A program made the translations under genes and the position numbers. DNA of 64,000 bases, from NCBI GenBank assembly GCA_043228905.1, contig JBHGNT010000005.1:20336001-20400000 (forward strand). The letters run 5' to 3'. The first letter of the stretch is position 1, and each line of letters opens with the position of its first letter. This stretch comes from Azolla caroliniana (Eukaryota > Polypodiophyta). A model generated the notes under the pieces. It was not told the origin of the DNA and did no database searches. It was given only the letters and a program-made list of their open reading frames with translations. Below are positions 23,636 to 35,771 of this stretch, one piece after another.

Positions 23636-26600
23636 GAGAAAAAAAACAGGGTAATTTTTTGTTTTCTATTTTATTTGAATTCCTTATTTTGCTTTTTCAT
23701 TGCTTTTTGCTTTTTGCTTTTTGCTTTTCGCTTTTCGCTTTTTGCGTTTATTTGTTTAGTTTTTTATTTTCCTATTTTTACTTCTCCTTTGTTTTTCTGT
23801 TTCTCCTTCTTCTTTTCTAATTTTCCCTTCTTCTTCTTCTTTTGTTCTCTTTTTTCCATTTGTTCATTGTTTTTTTTATATTTTATTTTATATTTTACTT
23901 GTTTTTAACTCCTAATTGATTGTATTTATTTATATTTTTGTGTTTTCGATTGAGCAGAACTGTTTTTATCTATTTGTTTTTATTAATTATTAGATTTTGC
24001 TTACTTTTAGCCATTCATTTTGTTTGTTCGTTTGCTTTATTATTATTGCTGTCCTATTTAAACTTTATTTTTTTTCGCCCTCTGTTAATGAAAACCAAAA
24101 TATAACGCTTTTGATTATTATTACTATTATTATTATTATTAAGTGCTCGATTATTAATTAAATTCGCGTCTTTAATTCTTTTTTGTTTTGGCTTTTAGTC
24201 CGAAAAATCGAAATTTTTAAACGTTTGTTTTCATCTTCTTCTTTTTTGCTCTTTTGTTTTTCCCCTTTTTTCGCTTGTTTTTTTTATGTTTTGCTTTTCA
24301 AATTTCGGCGATCGAAATTTTGATTCCTTTCTTAATCCAAGTACATAATGAAACGTTTTTTTTTTTACTATTAATTTTCGTTCACTTATTTACTACCCTT
24401 TTTGAATATTCGCTTCCTTTTATTTTATTTATCCATTTTGTTTTGGTTTTATTAATGTCCTTTATACATCTTGTATTTGATTGGATTTTATTTATTTCAT
24501 TCTTCTTAGACAGCCAGCCAATCCGAAAGACAATAAAACGAGGTGCCTTCTTTGTCCTAATGTGAAACCGGCCAGTTCTATAGTTTCTACATATATATAT
24601 GTATATATATGCATGTAATGTGAAGGCAGCCCCAACTCTTCCCTTTTTTGTAGTGTACCTCAAATGTATCTGCATTTACTTTGTCACCTACAATCCTCAT
24701 GTTTGTTTGTTTGTATGTAATGGGGATGCTCATTGCTCACATTTTGCTTTCAGAGAAGGGGGTAGGGTTGGATATCTGCTTTCACATGGATTTTTATGAT
24801 GATTGTCGGTGCATTCACATGATATGCACATCTACGCATCCTTCACTTTTCGCCCATACAGCGCATCACATGTGTGTGTGTGTCCATCTAACATAAAGCC
24901 ATACCCGTGCATGTATGTATGTATGTATGTGTGTGTATCTATCTATGTATGTAAATATACATACAAACATACATGTATATGTATATGTCACTTGTCTATT
25001 ATATATAGGTTAAAGTTGAATCAGCAAATATTTGCCAAGTGGACTTCAATGGTAGTAGCCTACCACCAATATATGAGGATAGGATTGCTCGAGTATTATA
25101 CATATGTCCGTAAGGTGGATGAGCAAATATGTTTGTTTGTGTGCATTTGTTGCTAAAAAGAAAAATGTGGGTAACTTACTTACATGTTTGTGTGTGTGCA
25201 TTGCTAGAAGAAATAAATGTTTGTGTCCACGTGTGTTTGTGTGAATTCTTCTTAAACTACTTACATATTTGTTATCAAGTGTTACATGTTTGACTTGTTA
25301 TGTATATGTTTACATTGAATGAGATTATTCATACTTGAGAGTAAATCAAATCATGGTGCATTAGCCACTCATCACCAAGTGTTATGCATTTAAGTTGAAT
25401 GGGATGATACTTGTGAGTAAATTAAACCAAGGCACAAAATGCTACAACAACAAATTAAACTAAGTCGTAAAGTTCATAATACAATGCCAATACATCAACA
25501 TATAATTAGTAACAAAATGATAGATGTTAAAGCACATTGTAAAAACATTGAGAGACATTAAACACAATCGAGAGTAAATAGTTCATTATGATACATATCA
25601 CAAACTTACCCTCTAGTTTGATTATGGGCGTATTGATGGCTCTAATTACTCTCGTAACAATCAATCAATTTATGAGGTTTAATTATAACCCATATTCAAT
25701 GCATAAAACATACTAAGGCAATGATACCACCATCCGATTAAAGGCAATGGTCATGTTTAGAATAGATTATGGAGAAGGAAATGTGACATCATCAAGCATG
25801 AATTCCATACACCATGTGAGTTCAAAAGGAGAAAAAAATTGTCTATCGTGTCATGCATAAAACATGATATCCCATAAAGGCTTTCTAGATGTGGTTGTTT
25901 GCAATCCATATTGTCTTCTTATATTAGATCATCATCACTTATGTATAAGGCCTAGTTGGGAAGGGAAAGATTGAACAAGTGGACCGTATTTTTTATGTAT
26001 ATCCACGTTAGTTCAATTTTAAAAGAAGGTGGAGATTGGCTAACATATAATTTCAAAGCAAGTTAATGCCCTTGAAGTGGAAGCATAGATGCAACATCAT
26101 ATTATGGCTTCTAATGTTGTTGTCTTCAAGAATTTATTCATCCATCACAGTTGAATCTAGTGAATATCTTAATCTAAATCCTCTTATCAATGGAAAGAAG
26201 GGAATGGCTTGGGGCCCATAACAACTTCAAGTGGAAGTATCGTAGGTCAAACTTAAGAAGCAATATGAGCAAGTTGTTGGCCCCTCTATAAAACACGAAA
26301 TGTTTTAGTTAACATTCACATGGGACTTTGGAATGGGCCAAGAGTCAAGACTAGCTTTATGGTCAAAATTATCCATTGAAATTGTTCACTGTTTTTAAAT
26401 GCTTATTGTGCTAAATTTGAAACCACTTGCTTGTTTTCATAAGGTTTGAATTAGGGGGATAGATGAATGTTTTAACTATTCCACAAAAACATGGTTGGTA
26501 TATGAAATGCCTAGGCACTCTAATCTATGTATTAAACAATGGCTTGAAACATGTAAAAGTGTCCAATCATTCCACTATGTCGTCTGTAACAAGGATTTGA

Positions 26601-27615
26601 AAACCATCCAAGCAACAATCCAGGTTCTTCTATTGTAACAATGCACAATCGAAAAGGATAACACTACCCAACAAAAGTCATCATGATTCCATGTAGAGGT
26701 TATGCAAGACAAGCAAAAGCCATCCACGCAAAACTACAAAGATTGGACTTTCTCATGTGGGGTTGTCAATTGTCTTGCATTGAAGTTTATTATGTCAAAT
26801 ATAAAGGTTTTAATATTTGTGCATTCACATGTAGTGTGTTGATTATCAACATAAACAGAAATCCTCATTGTACTGATTGGATGGTCAACCTCACTTAATT
26901 CTCCTAATTCATTTATTTATGTGCGAGTATTTTGAACAATCATAATTTGATGTCTCTATATCATACGATTGAACATGATTGATATGTGTATACAATCAAT
27001 TGTATCAAATTGAGTGATTCACTAGTTATGATCATGTCCATCAACAAGAACTAGTATCCATCAACTCAAGGGCAATCTTTGACTTAGGTTTCCAAAACCT
27101 ATAGTGTGGAGAAATCTTTTGATTGTGTGGTCTTTAAACCAATAATTAACAAGATGATTTTGGACATTTTGAACTATTTGAATAACTTGGAATGATGTAG
27201 TATTTGGCTGATCCACCAATATTTGACAATAATTTCATTGAGCACTCAGCAAGACAATCTCTTTACAATTCTCTTGGTTTGTTAATCTATGAAAATTTTA
27301 GCTTTATTTTGAGTGCTCTTGAGTATTAATATTTTGAATATTATTTGTTGTCAGTTTTTTTCCTCCATTTGAGTTTCCCCCCTCGTAATGTGCATTGTAA
27401 AAAGAGAAAAGATTATAGACTCACAAACTTATATTGTAAAAACTTTCATTTAAATAGTCAATGTGCTTTAATACAGCCATTTATATTGCCACTCCTTTTG
27501 ATGAAGCAGACATTCAATTCCATCACTCATGATTGTTTCAAGCATTTTTCCCGATGAACTACCGCAAGGATTGCCTCCTTTCCACATTATGGAATATCTC
27601 ATTCATATCATGCAT
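23636..27615. other. T-rich then AT-rich intergenic region, no gene recognised
   Basis: The part from 23,640 to 24,570 is extremely T-rich, with tandem gcttttt units (23,700-23,745) and an att run (24,115-24,140). TA and TGTA microsatellites lie at 24,588-24,612 and 24,910-24,985. The part from 25,160 to 27,615 is AT-rich with no long frame and no domain I can name. Confidence 0.5.
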
Positions 27616-28387
27616 GTCGCCACTTCAACGAGCTTTCAACTTTATTGACTCAATAGAAAGGAGAAAATCGAGATCTCATACGAACTAGAGGATTGCTTGT
27701 GAATGGATTGGCCGTATATGAATGAGGAAGCCACCTTAGGCAACTCTTGATTTATTAACAAATGAGGAAATAAAAACCTAGCCACAAACACATTCATTGT
27801 TAGAATCTCAATATATTAATTATTACAAATGTTTTGCAAACCAAATACGTGTTGTGGTTAGTGCTACTCAATAACACTAACCACCAAAATTTCAAAATTT
27901 TCTTCGCCCTCTTTTTCCTTTCATTGGCATTTTTCCATCTTTTGGCGCCAAAATTCACAAGAACCAACGATCATTAGTTTGCCTATTCGCATCCTTGAAC
28001 ATTTGGCTTGTCAATATTGTTCACGTCTTTGGAGAATTTGCCTTGTTTGAGGGATCACATCCTTGGAACATTCATCTCATGTGTGTTTGCATTCTTGGAA
28101 CATTCGCCTCATTCAAGCCTTCGCATCCTCGAAAGTGTTTGCCTCCTCTAAGCATTCACCTCCTTGGAACATTTGCCTTAATTATACTTTTCAACCTTTT
28201 AATTAAAAAAATAAAGAAAAGAAAAGGATGAACCCAACCCACATTGGTCCAAATTCTTCAAGCTTCGCGTCACACCCCTTACACCAAGACGACTTGGGCT
28301 AACACCAATGTTAAAGCCAATACCTCCAACCCTATGAAGTACTACAGAGGATGGTTGACATTAAGAGTTACTCCCAAAGATAAATTT
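27616..28387. repeat. Inverted repeat arm R (pairs with 33,567-34,340)
   Basis: About 770 bp, from gtcgccacttcaacg to the point where a chromovirus LTR begins at 28,388. The reverse complement occurs at 33,567-34,340 with high similarity, including the 27,995-28,231 segment whose translation matches the minus-strand frame of the other arm. No protein domain is recognisable. The element family is unknown to me. Confidence 0.88.
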
Positions 28388-28609
28388 TGTCACGGATCAT
28401 AAGCTCAAGAGACAAGCAAGAAGATAACCAAATGGACAAGAAAGAAGATAGTATTAAAGGAAAGACTCCATAACTGGTGTTGTTCACCTTGAATTCCTTC
28501 AAGGTGAACTCTTCTATTTATACTACATGGCATGCATACTTGTTGCACGCATGTGAATCTACAATAGAGCATGTAGGTATGCATTCATGTGCCAAGTGTA
28601 AATACTACA
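28388..28609 (-). repeat. Probable 3' LTR of the truncated chromovirus
   Basis: The minus strand runs from TGTAGTATTTACAC (28,609) to CCGTGACA (28,388), about 222 bp with TGT...ACA ends and a gtataaatag box near 28,515. The inner end is well fixed by the uninterrupted repeat copy. The other end is less sure: it could begin some 13 bases higher, next to the ttgggaaggcgg purine tract. Confidence 0.6.
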
Positions 28610-28621
28610 AGGGAGCAACTA

Positions 28622-29673
28622 TGCCGCCTTCCCAAATCGGCCGCTGGTTTGTGGGGATATCGGTGATGAAAAACTTGGACGACCTCTGGGGCATTTTGTA
28701 AATTTGCCGATGGTTCCCACGTGGCCTCAGACATGGGGTAACCCCTCCATAGGACGAGGTATTGCAAGTGTCGACGGTGCCAACACGAGTCAAGGATTTG
28801 TCCGACCTCGTATTCCTCCCCTATCGTCAATTGCACAGGTGGTGGTGGTGGGGCCTGACGTCCTGGGAGTTGTGAAGCATAAGGGGGTTCGAGGAGGGAG
28901 ACATGAAAAACATCGTGAATCCGGAAGTGGGATGGAAGGGCGAGCCGGAAGGCGACGGGATTGCTGCACTCGATGATACGGAATGGTCCCAACTTCTTGT
29001 AATCAAGTTTCGCACATGGACGAGTAGTAGAGATGTGTCGACGTAACAACCAGACCATGTCTCCAACGACAAAGTGTGGAGTGGAAGATCGATGACGATC
29101 AGCTTGCTTCTTGTATCGTTCACTAGCAAGACTAAACTCCAAGGATAAATCATGATGTAGTTCTTCCAAAATGCGGGCGCGATCCTCCGCCGAAGGGTTC
29201 ACGGAAGTGGTAGGAAGGGAAATGTTGAAGCGAGGATGTAAACCATAGTTGGCAAAGAAGGGAGTGACACTAGTCGATGCATGGAGAGAATTATTGTAGG
29301 CGAATTCCGCGAGCGAAAGTAAGTTGACCCAATCATCTTGTTGGTAATTAACCGAGCACCGAAGATACTGCTCAAGGATTTGGTTGACACGCTCCGTTTG
29401 CCCGTCAGTTTGGGGGTGATAAGCAGAGGACAACTTGACAGAGATGCCTAAAGTTTGTAGCAGGCGCTGTCAGAAGTGAGAGACAAACTGGGGTCCGCGA
29501 TCCAAGATGACATCATCGGGGAGTCCATGCAAGCGTACCACATTGTTGAGTAGTAGATGCACCATTCCTTCTCTGGAAATGGTTTTGGAGCATGGAGTGA
29601 AGTGAGCCATCTTTGTAAACCGATCGACAACGACCAACACCGAGTCATAGCTATTGACCAAGGGTAGATTAGT
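28622..29673 (-). pseudogene. Chromovirus integrase and chromodomain fragment
   Basis: Two minus-strand frames: 29,661-29,470 (VLVVVDRFTKMAHF to LPDDVILDRGPQF, with the first two acidic positions region of the core) and 29,433 down (YHPQTDGQTERVNQ with the catalytic Glu, then GPFRI-like tail and a chromodomain EEYEVGQILDS to ATWEPSANLQ). A frame change near 29,440-29,460 separates them. The second frame is otherwise long and clean (over 260 codons), so this element decayed less than element D. Confidence 0.87.
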
Positions 29674-30037
29674 TGGACCAGCTCACTACAAAATTAGTGG
29701 GGACTCATGATTAATACACCACTGTGTAAGAGAGTGGATTATATTCTCTATTTGGTCTGAGTGTAACATTAAATGTGCATGTCAGTTGATAGTAGTGGAG
29801 ATATTCCTTTTTTGTCAACTAACTTGTCATTTAATATGACCCAACTCCCTAGATACAGGCTAGTGCTAGATAATATTTATCTTGAATTCAATGGCACATA
29901 CTTCAACACTAAGTACATTGTAACTTGCCCACAAAATATTATAGTTGACTTGATTAGCCAATCCTATTACCTGTTTTACTCTTTCCTACCATTGTGTCCT
30001 ACGCATTTACAGTTTCCTAGATTAACACCATATCGCC
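29674..30037 (-). repeat. Inverted 364-bp fragment of the copia E LTR
   Basis: It is the reverse complement of 31,034-31,397 with the same length and few differences. It lies about 1 kb away in inverted orientation. Both ends are abrupt: it joins chromovirus integrase at 29,673 and copia F sequence after 30,037. No target duplication is visible, so it came by rearrangement, not by integration. Confidence 0.85.
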
Positions 30038-30255
30038 ACACCTAAACCCCCCACACCATCTTCACTCCTCCTTATCCCTCAAAAGAATTTGCTTCTTAAG
30101 TCCACATCAACCATCTCGCCGATTACCACCAAATTCCTATATAAATAATAGCAAAATGATTATAAAATGTTTCCTCATCCCCTCATATATTTGCTTCAAC
30201 CCCCACACCATCGTACTCATCCTCTTGTCATGGCAATATGCTATAAAGACAATAA

Positions 30256-31910
30256 CTACATGACAACAACGACAAGAAACCTAAGAAACCTACAATCTTC
30301 TTCATTCCGTCCACCTAACTTCTCACCGACATGTCTCATCACAAACATTCCGCCACAATCGTCATATTCGGAGTTGGCGGCGTAATTGGTGAGTTGTCGG
30401 CTAGTGGAAGACGACTCACGTATCGTCTTACGACACTCTTCTTCGTGGTGACTGATTTTTCCACAATATCCGCATTCGACCGAGTTTTGTCGGCTCGGAC
30501 CGGAATGGAAGCTCCTCCTTCTTCCGAAGGTTCCTCGATGGCTTCCGTCTTGATGCCGAAATTGTGAGTTATTTTCGTAAGTCGGGCTCATCCACCTCGT
30601 CCTTGGCCGAATCGGCCTCTTGCTCGGTCGCGCCCTCTTTCTCCGTTCGAATGCGTGTAGTGCATGTGGCCTTTCGAGGTGTTGCTCCTTGTTCGAACAT
30701 GGTTTTCTTTGACCAACAACATGGGTTGAAGATCGACGAAGACGGCGGATTCTCCCGTGGTAATACAGTGGTCCTCATCGTGCCGAACTGTGGTGCAAGG
30801 CCGCTGAGGCATATTTGCACCATCTCATCATCGTCCACATTGACACTTATCGAGCCAAGCGAGTCGAAAAGCTCCTTGATCTTCAAGGTGTAGCTCGTGA
30901 TGGACATATTGTTGGATATATAATCAATGATCAGCCCCAAGTTGTAAATCTATCCCCATATGTGCTCTTAGAGTGCACATTTTGTGTTAGCGCCCCAAAT
31001 GAAGAGCGGCTATTGTGCAACTCGACCATATGGGGCGATATGGTGTTAATCTAGGAAACTGTAAATGCGTAGGACACAATGGTAGGAAAGAGCAAAACAG
31101 GTAATAGGATTGGCTAATCAAGTCAACTAGAATATTTTGTGGGCAAGTTACAATGTACTTAGTGTTGAAGTATGTGCCATTGAATTCAAGATAAATATTA
31201 TCTAGCACTAGCCTGTATCTAGGGAGTTGGGTCATATTAAATGACAAGTTAGTTGACAAAAAAGGAATATCTCCACTACTATCAACTGACATGCACATTT
31301 AATGTTACACTCAGACCAAATAGAGAATATAATCCACTCTCTTACACAGTGGTGTATTGATCATGGGTCCCCACTAATTTTGTAGTGAGTTGGTCCAGAT
31401 CCCATCTAAGCTCTAAGGTGTGAGCGCATGGGTGAACTACCATTGTGAGCTACTATCATATGTAATAGAAGTTTTGTTTTCATATATCCATCTCTATGGT
31501 TGTAACTCTATATACCTATCCAATTGATTCTCAATATTTCTAATACATATCCCTTTGTTGGATGTTGTTCAACTCCTGGCGGAGTTGAAGCTTTCTCGTG
31601 GTTGTGTTGGCGGCGAAAATCTTTCGTAGATTCTCCCACGCTTCCTTTGGCGCATCGGCTTCTCGAATGTAGCCGAGCATGTGTTTGTGAACACATTTCG
31701 CCAAGCAATACATCACTCGGCTTGCCACTTGCTCCCATGTTGCATAGTCGGCGTCTTTCAGGTCAGGTCTATTTTCTTGTGCTCCTTTGATGCAACCCCA
31801 ATAGCCTTATCGACAAGGTATTGGTGCATCTTGTATTCCCAAGATGCAAAGTTGTTTCGATCCAACTTCTCGCTAGGGAGAGCGCTCCCCATTTGAGTAT
31901 TCATTATGTC
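30256..31910 (-). pseudogene. Copia F gag (UBN2-type) with CCHC knuckle, interrupted
   Basis: The N-terminal part is SEKLDRNNFASWEYKMHQYL (about 31,880), then WENLRKIFAANTTTRKLQL (about 31,620) up to the solo LTR, then LKIKELFDSLGSI and VQICLSGLAPQF (30,900-30,780). The knuckle CGYCGKISHHEEEC (CX2CX4HX4C) is at about 30,460. Frame changes occur between these blocks. It is a typical copia capsid-nucleocapsid precursor. Confidence 0.85.
30910..31545 (+). repeat. Solo LTR of the copia E family (636 bp)
   Basis: Starts tgttggatatataatc and ends tttctaata. It is flanked by perfect 5-bp duplications CATAT at 30,905-30,909 and 31,546-31,550. The same LTR sits at 35,772-36,407 with the same left flank. 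No internal element sequence follows, so it arose by LTR-LTR recombination. Confidence 0.92.
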
Positions 31911-32061
31911 GATGAAGCTTTCTTTCTTCTTTTCCTTCTCTCTCGAACACGAGATTTGTAGTTGCACTACGATAGCGATGAATCGGTTCTTCTCGAACGT
32001 CAGCGTAGAACACAACACACGCGGATGGGCTAGATCGAGCTACCAAACCGCTCTGATACCA

Positions 32062-32522
32062 TGTAAAGAATCGGGTATGATTCTTGTGTAGCGGAATATA
32101 TGTGTTATGTGTATGTGTGAGAGGAATTAGATGAGAGAAGAGAGAACACAAGATAGATAGATAAAGTGGAAATAGAATACTCAAGAAGAAGAAGATGTAT
32201 ATTCACAAGGAGAATATGAAATACAAAAATGTAGCATTACAAGGAGTCCCAACCGACTTAATATGAAGTATGAGGAGGGTGCTTTATATATAGTCACCCT
32301 CTCTCTTCATTAACCAGCTACAACAACCACTCTCTCTTGGGGAATGCGAAGACTCATAGTCATGGGGAATATGTAACTCATTAGTTATGTGTCATAGAAT
32401 ATGATTCTATGACACATAGTTAACGTGTAGAGAGTAGTGGTGTGACTCTTGACCTTTGAGTAATCATAGATTCTCAAAAGGTGTGTTCACACGTTGCACT
32501 ATGTTGAGCTTGATTCTCAACA
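32062..32522 (-). repeat. 5' LTR of copia F (461 bp)
   Basis: The minus strand begins TGTTGAGAATCAAGC and ends GATTCTTTACA, directly followed by the initiator-Met type primer site TGGTATCAGAGC at 32,061. The outer flank is agttc at 32,523. Confidence 0.88.
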
Positions 32523-32544
32523 AGTTCTATGACCTAGGTAATAA

Positions 32545-32700
32545 TTTAATTATTGAAATGGTAAGGCTTTGACACATGTATCGTAAAGTCATGGGTTCAT
32601 GATGACAACTATAGAGAGCACAACTACTACGGATGACAATGGTGCCTTAATGTCGGAGTTGTTATTTTGGGTCACTTTGTGCTCCCTTCAACAATCACTA
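32545..32700 (+). repeat. Candidate tRNA-derived SINE
   Basis: Shows an A-box-like ttgaaatggtaaggc (about 32,552) and a B-box-like gtcatgggttcatg (about 32,588) at tRNA-like spacing. The same arrangement occurs at 40,615-40,680. The 3' end is not clear and no target duplication was found. Confidence 0.45.
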
Positions 32701-33566
32701 TGCAAGCTAACCAAACCTTCCGCAAACTTTTCAACACTTGGTGAGCTAAATGCTTAGCTAACAAGAGCCATAACCAACACTGTCATAATCTCAACATAAG
32801 TCAAGGCCCCTTGATAAGAAGTTAACTGGCCTTCTTATATTGATAGAAACTCTACACCCCTAGTGTGTTCACACTTGACTACTTTATGTGAAATGGTCAA
32901 GTGATGATACACTTAATTGAATTGAATATTACAATTCATTCCCTCATTCTTTTCAAAATTGACCTCACATATTCATTATAAGATTACGGAAAATTGACCC
33001 TCACATATTCACAGGATCATTTATGGTTTTGTTCGTAAAACATTCGTCGGGTGTCTCAATCCTATGGTTGTAGTTCTCTCTTTTTGCATCAATGGGAAGA
33101 GAGTTTGATTGATTGTACGACAATAGCCAGCTCAGTGTTAAAAGATGTATTTGAGCCCGTGTTCGTTGTTTGATGATTATCTTGTACTCTTTGATGTGGT
33201 GGTTCTTGGGCTTTCCAAGTATGTGGACTACCACTTATTGCGCTTGAGAGTGAGTTGGACTTAGACCCATGTTTGAGATGAGAATCGCTCGTGTTGACTT
33301 TGTATAGTGGCCTCGAGGAGCATGAATCTTTGTTGTATACTTGAATAGGAGATCTTTAACTTAGAAAGTGTCGTTTCAATTTCTTGCATGGTCGATTGTG
33401 TTTGGCATCCTTTCCTCAGTTGTGAGGCCCATAACTCAAATTCTTGTGGATAACCTTGAGTTCTTGTAGTGTCTCTTGGTAATGATAATCAAGACTTTGT
33501 CGATCCATTGGAATACTTCCTTGCTTCGGTGTGACATTAGGAGATGTGTTGACCAGGGGTTAATGC
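32701..33566. other. Intergenic or old element sequence, no gene recognised
   Basis: AT-rich, with a less AT-rich part at 33,240-33,560 that continues without break into the inverted repeat arm. Minus-strand translation gives broken fragments (for example DRQSLDYHYQETLQEL near 33,510) that could be an old retroelement gag, but I cannot name it. Confidence 0.4.
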
Positions 33567-34340
33567 TCAAATTTATCTTTGGGAGTAACTCTTAATGTCA
33601 ACCATCCTCTGTAGTACTTCATAGGGTTGGAGGTACTGGCTTTGACATTGGTGTTAGCCCAAGTCGTCTTGGTGTAAGGGGTGTGGTGCAGAGCTTGAAG
33701 AATTTTGACCAATGTGGGTTGAGTTCATCCTTTTCTTTTCTTTATTTTTTTAATTAAAAGGTTGAAAAGTATAATTAAGGCAAATGTTCCAAGGAGGCAA
33801 ACACTCAGAGGAGGCAAACACTTTCGACGATGTGAAGGCTCAAATGAGGTGAATGTTCCAAAAATGCAAACACACATGAGATGAATGTTCCAAGGATGTG
33901 ATCCCTCAAACGAGGCAAATTCTCCAAAGACGTGAACAATGTTGACAAGCCAAATGTTCAAGGATGCGAATAGGCAAACTAATGATCATTGGTTCTTGTG
34001 AATTTTGGCGCCAAAAGATGGAAAAACGCCAATGAAAGGAAAAAGAGGGCGAAGAAAATTTTGAAATTTTGGTGGTTAGTGTTATTGAGTAGCACTAACC
34101 ACAACACATATTTGGTTTGCAAAACATTTGTAATAATTAATATATTGAGATTCTAACAATGAATGTGTTTGAGGCTAGGTTTTTATTTCCTCATTTGTGA
34201 ATAAATCAAGAGTTGTCTAAGGTGGCTTCCTCATTCATATACAGCCAATCCATTCACAAGCAATCCTCGAGTTCATATGAGATCTCGATTTCCTCCTTTC
34301 TATTGAGTCAATAAAGTTGAAAGCTCATTGAAGTGGCGAC
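33567..34340. repeat. Inverted repeat arm R' (pairs with 27,616-28,387)
   Basis: Reverse complement of the arm at 27.6-28.4 kb, with small differences. It lacks the chromovirus seen at the end of the first arm and so shows the empty site (tgctcaaatttatc at about 33,565). The similarity ends at gaagtggcgac (34,340). Confidence 0.88.
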
Positions 34341-34489
34341 AAGCAATAAATTGGCAAGAGTAGCCCATGAAACACCCCTCTAAACATGTAGTTCCTCAAA
34401 CAATACTTGTTCCTCAGCTAGCAATCCATAGTTCATGTCCATACCAATTTCGTTGATTCCTATTAAAACTGAATGAGTCTACTCTTCTC

Positions 34490-35090
34490 ATCCCCTCATG
34501 ATGATATGCTTCAACCCCTGCCACCATCCTCACTCATCCTTTTCAAAAAATAGGAAATCTGCTTCATTTACCACATCCACCATCCCGAAAGTCTAATACC
34601 TACAAATCCAGTGTGCTCTCCTTCTCCCCTCATGAAAGTATGATTCAGCCCCCTACACCATCTTCATTCATCGTTATCAACAATATAAAGTCTGCTTCAT
34701 TGTCAACATCCATCTCTCCATTTTCAACAATTTCTTATACCTACCCAAAAATAGAATAAATTCACTCTCCTCAGACCCTCATAAAAATATGCTTCAGCCT
34801 CCAACACCATCTTCACTCATCATTATAGATAATCTACATCATTTTCAACATCAACCATCTCTCCATTTTCAGCAATTTCCTGTACCTACTCATAATATTC
34901 TGCTTCACCCCCCACACCATCTTCACTCCTCCTTATCCCTCAAAATAATTTGCTTCTTAAGTCCGCATCAACCATCTCGCCAATTACCACCAAATTCCTA
35001 TATAAATAATAGCAAAATGATTATAAAATGTTTCCTCATCCCCTCATATATTTGCTTCAACCCCCACACCATCGTACTCATCCTCTTGTC
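34490..35090. repeat. Degenerate pyrimidine-rich minisatellite
   Basis: Five units contain a tgcttcancccccacaccatc-like core followed by ttcactcatcctta, starting near 34,508, 34,640, 34,791, 34,896 and 35,050, so the period varies between about 105 and 155 bp. Two units of the same type are at 30,049 and 30,184 in the duplicated copy. No coding sense is visible. Confidence 0.75.
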
Positions 35091-35771
35091 ATGGCAATAT
35101 GCTATAAAGACAATAACTACATGACAACAACGACAAGAAACCTAAGAAACCTACAATCTTCTTCATCTCGTCCACCTAACTTCTCACCGACATGTCTTAT
35201 CACAAACATTCCGCCACGATCGTCATAGTCGGAGTTGGCCGCGTAATTGGTGAGTTGTCGGCTAGTGGAAGCCAACTCGCGTATCGTCTTACGACACTCT
35301 TCTTCGTGGTGACTGATTTTTCCACAATATCCGCATTCGACCGAGTTTTGTCGGCTCGGATCGGAATGGAAGCTCCTCCTTCTTCCGAAGGTTCCTCGAT
35401 GGCTTCCGTCCTGATGCCGAAATTGTGAGTTGTTTTCGTAAGTCAGGCCTCATCCACCTTGTCCTTGGCCGAATCGGCCTCTTGCTCGGCCGCGTCCTCT
35501 TTCTCCGTTCGAATGCGTGTAGTGCACGTGGCCTTCCGAGGCGTTGCTCCTTGTTCGAACATGGTTTTCTTTGACCAACAACATGGGTTGAAGATCGACG
35601 AAGACGGCGGATTCTCCCGTGGTAATACAGTGGTCCTCATCGTGCCGAACTGTGGTGCAAGGCCGCTGAGGCATATTTGCACCATCTCATCATCGTCCAC
35701 ATTGACACTTATTGAGCCAAGCGAGTCGAAAAGCTCCTTGATCTTCAAGGTGTAGCTCGTGATGGACATAT
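34905..35771 (-). pseudogene. Second copy of copia F gag fragment (direct duplication)
   Basis: Nearly identical to 30,047-30,909 and includes the same gag blocks (LKIKELFDSLGSI, VQICLSGLAPQF) and knuckle region. It ends at the same CATAT before the same LTR. Differences are scattered single bases, including several that change the knuckle-side frames. Confidence 0.88.

Larger units (their letters stand above)
28388..29673 (-). mobile_element. Truncated Ty3 chromovirus, 3' end
   Basis: On the minus strand: the end of integrase, a chromodomain and a short 3' LTR ending CCGTGACA at 28,388. The 5' side breaks off at 29,673/29,674, where a piece of the copia E LTR begins. The other copy of the flanking repeat (near 33,567) lacks this element: atttatctttggg there is preceded by unrelated bases, so the insertion is younger than the repeat. 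Confidence 0.83.
30047..32522 (-). mobile_element. Ty1/copia element F, 5' part, split by a solo LTR
   Basis: Minus-strand copia: 5' LTR 32,522-32,062, primer site TGGTATCAGAGCGGTTTGG (32,061-32,043), gag from the ATG near 31,905, interrupted at 31,545-30,910 by a solo LTR, then gag again with its zinc knuckle to about 30,256. Removing the solo LTR and one CATAT restores the QQRDMSITSYTLK gag sequence. The element is truncated near 30,047. The lower half is duplicated at 34,905-35,771. Confidence 0.88.

Noticed and set aside
27995-28231. 78-codon frame conserved in both inverted repeat arms
   Set aside because: Conservation follows from the DNA repeat; the translation has no known domain, and differences between arms change residues freely.
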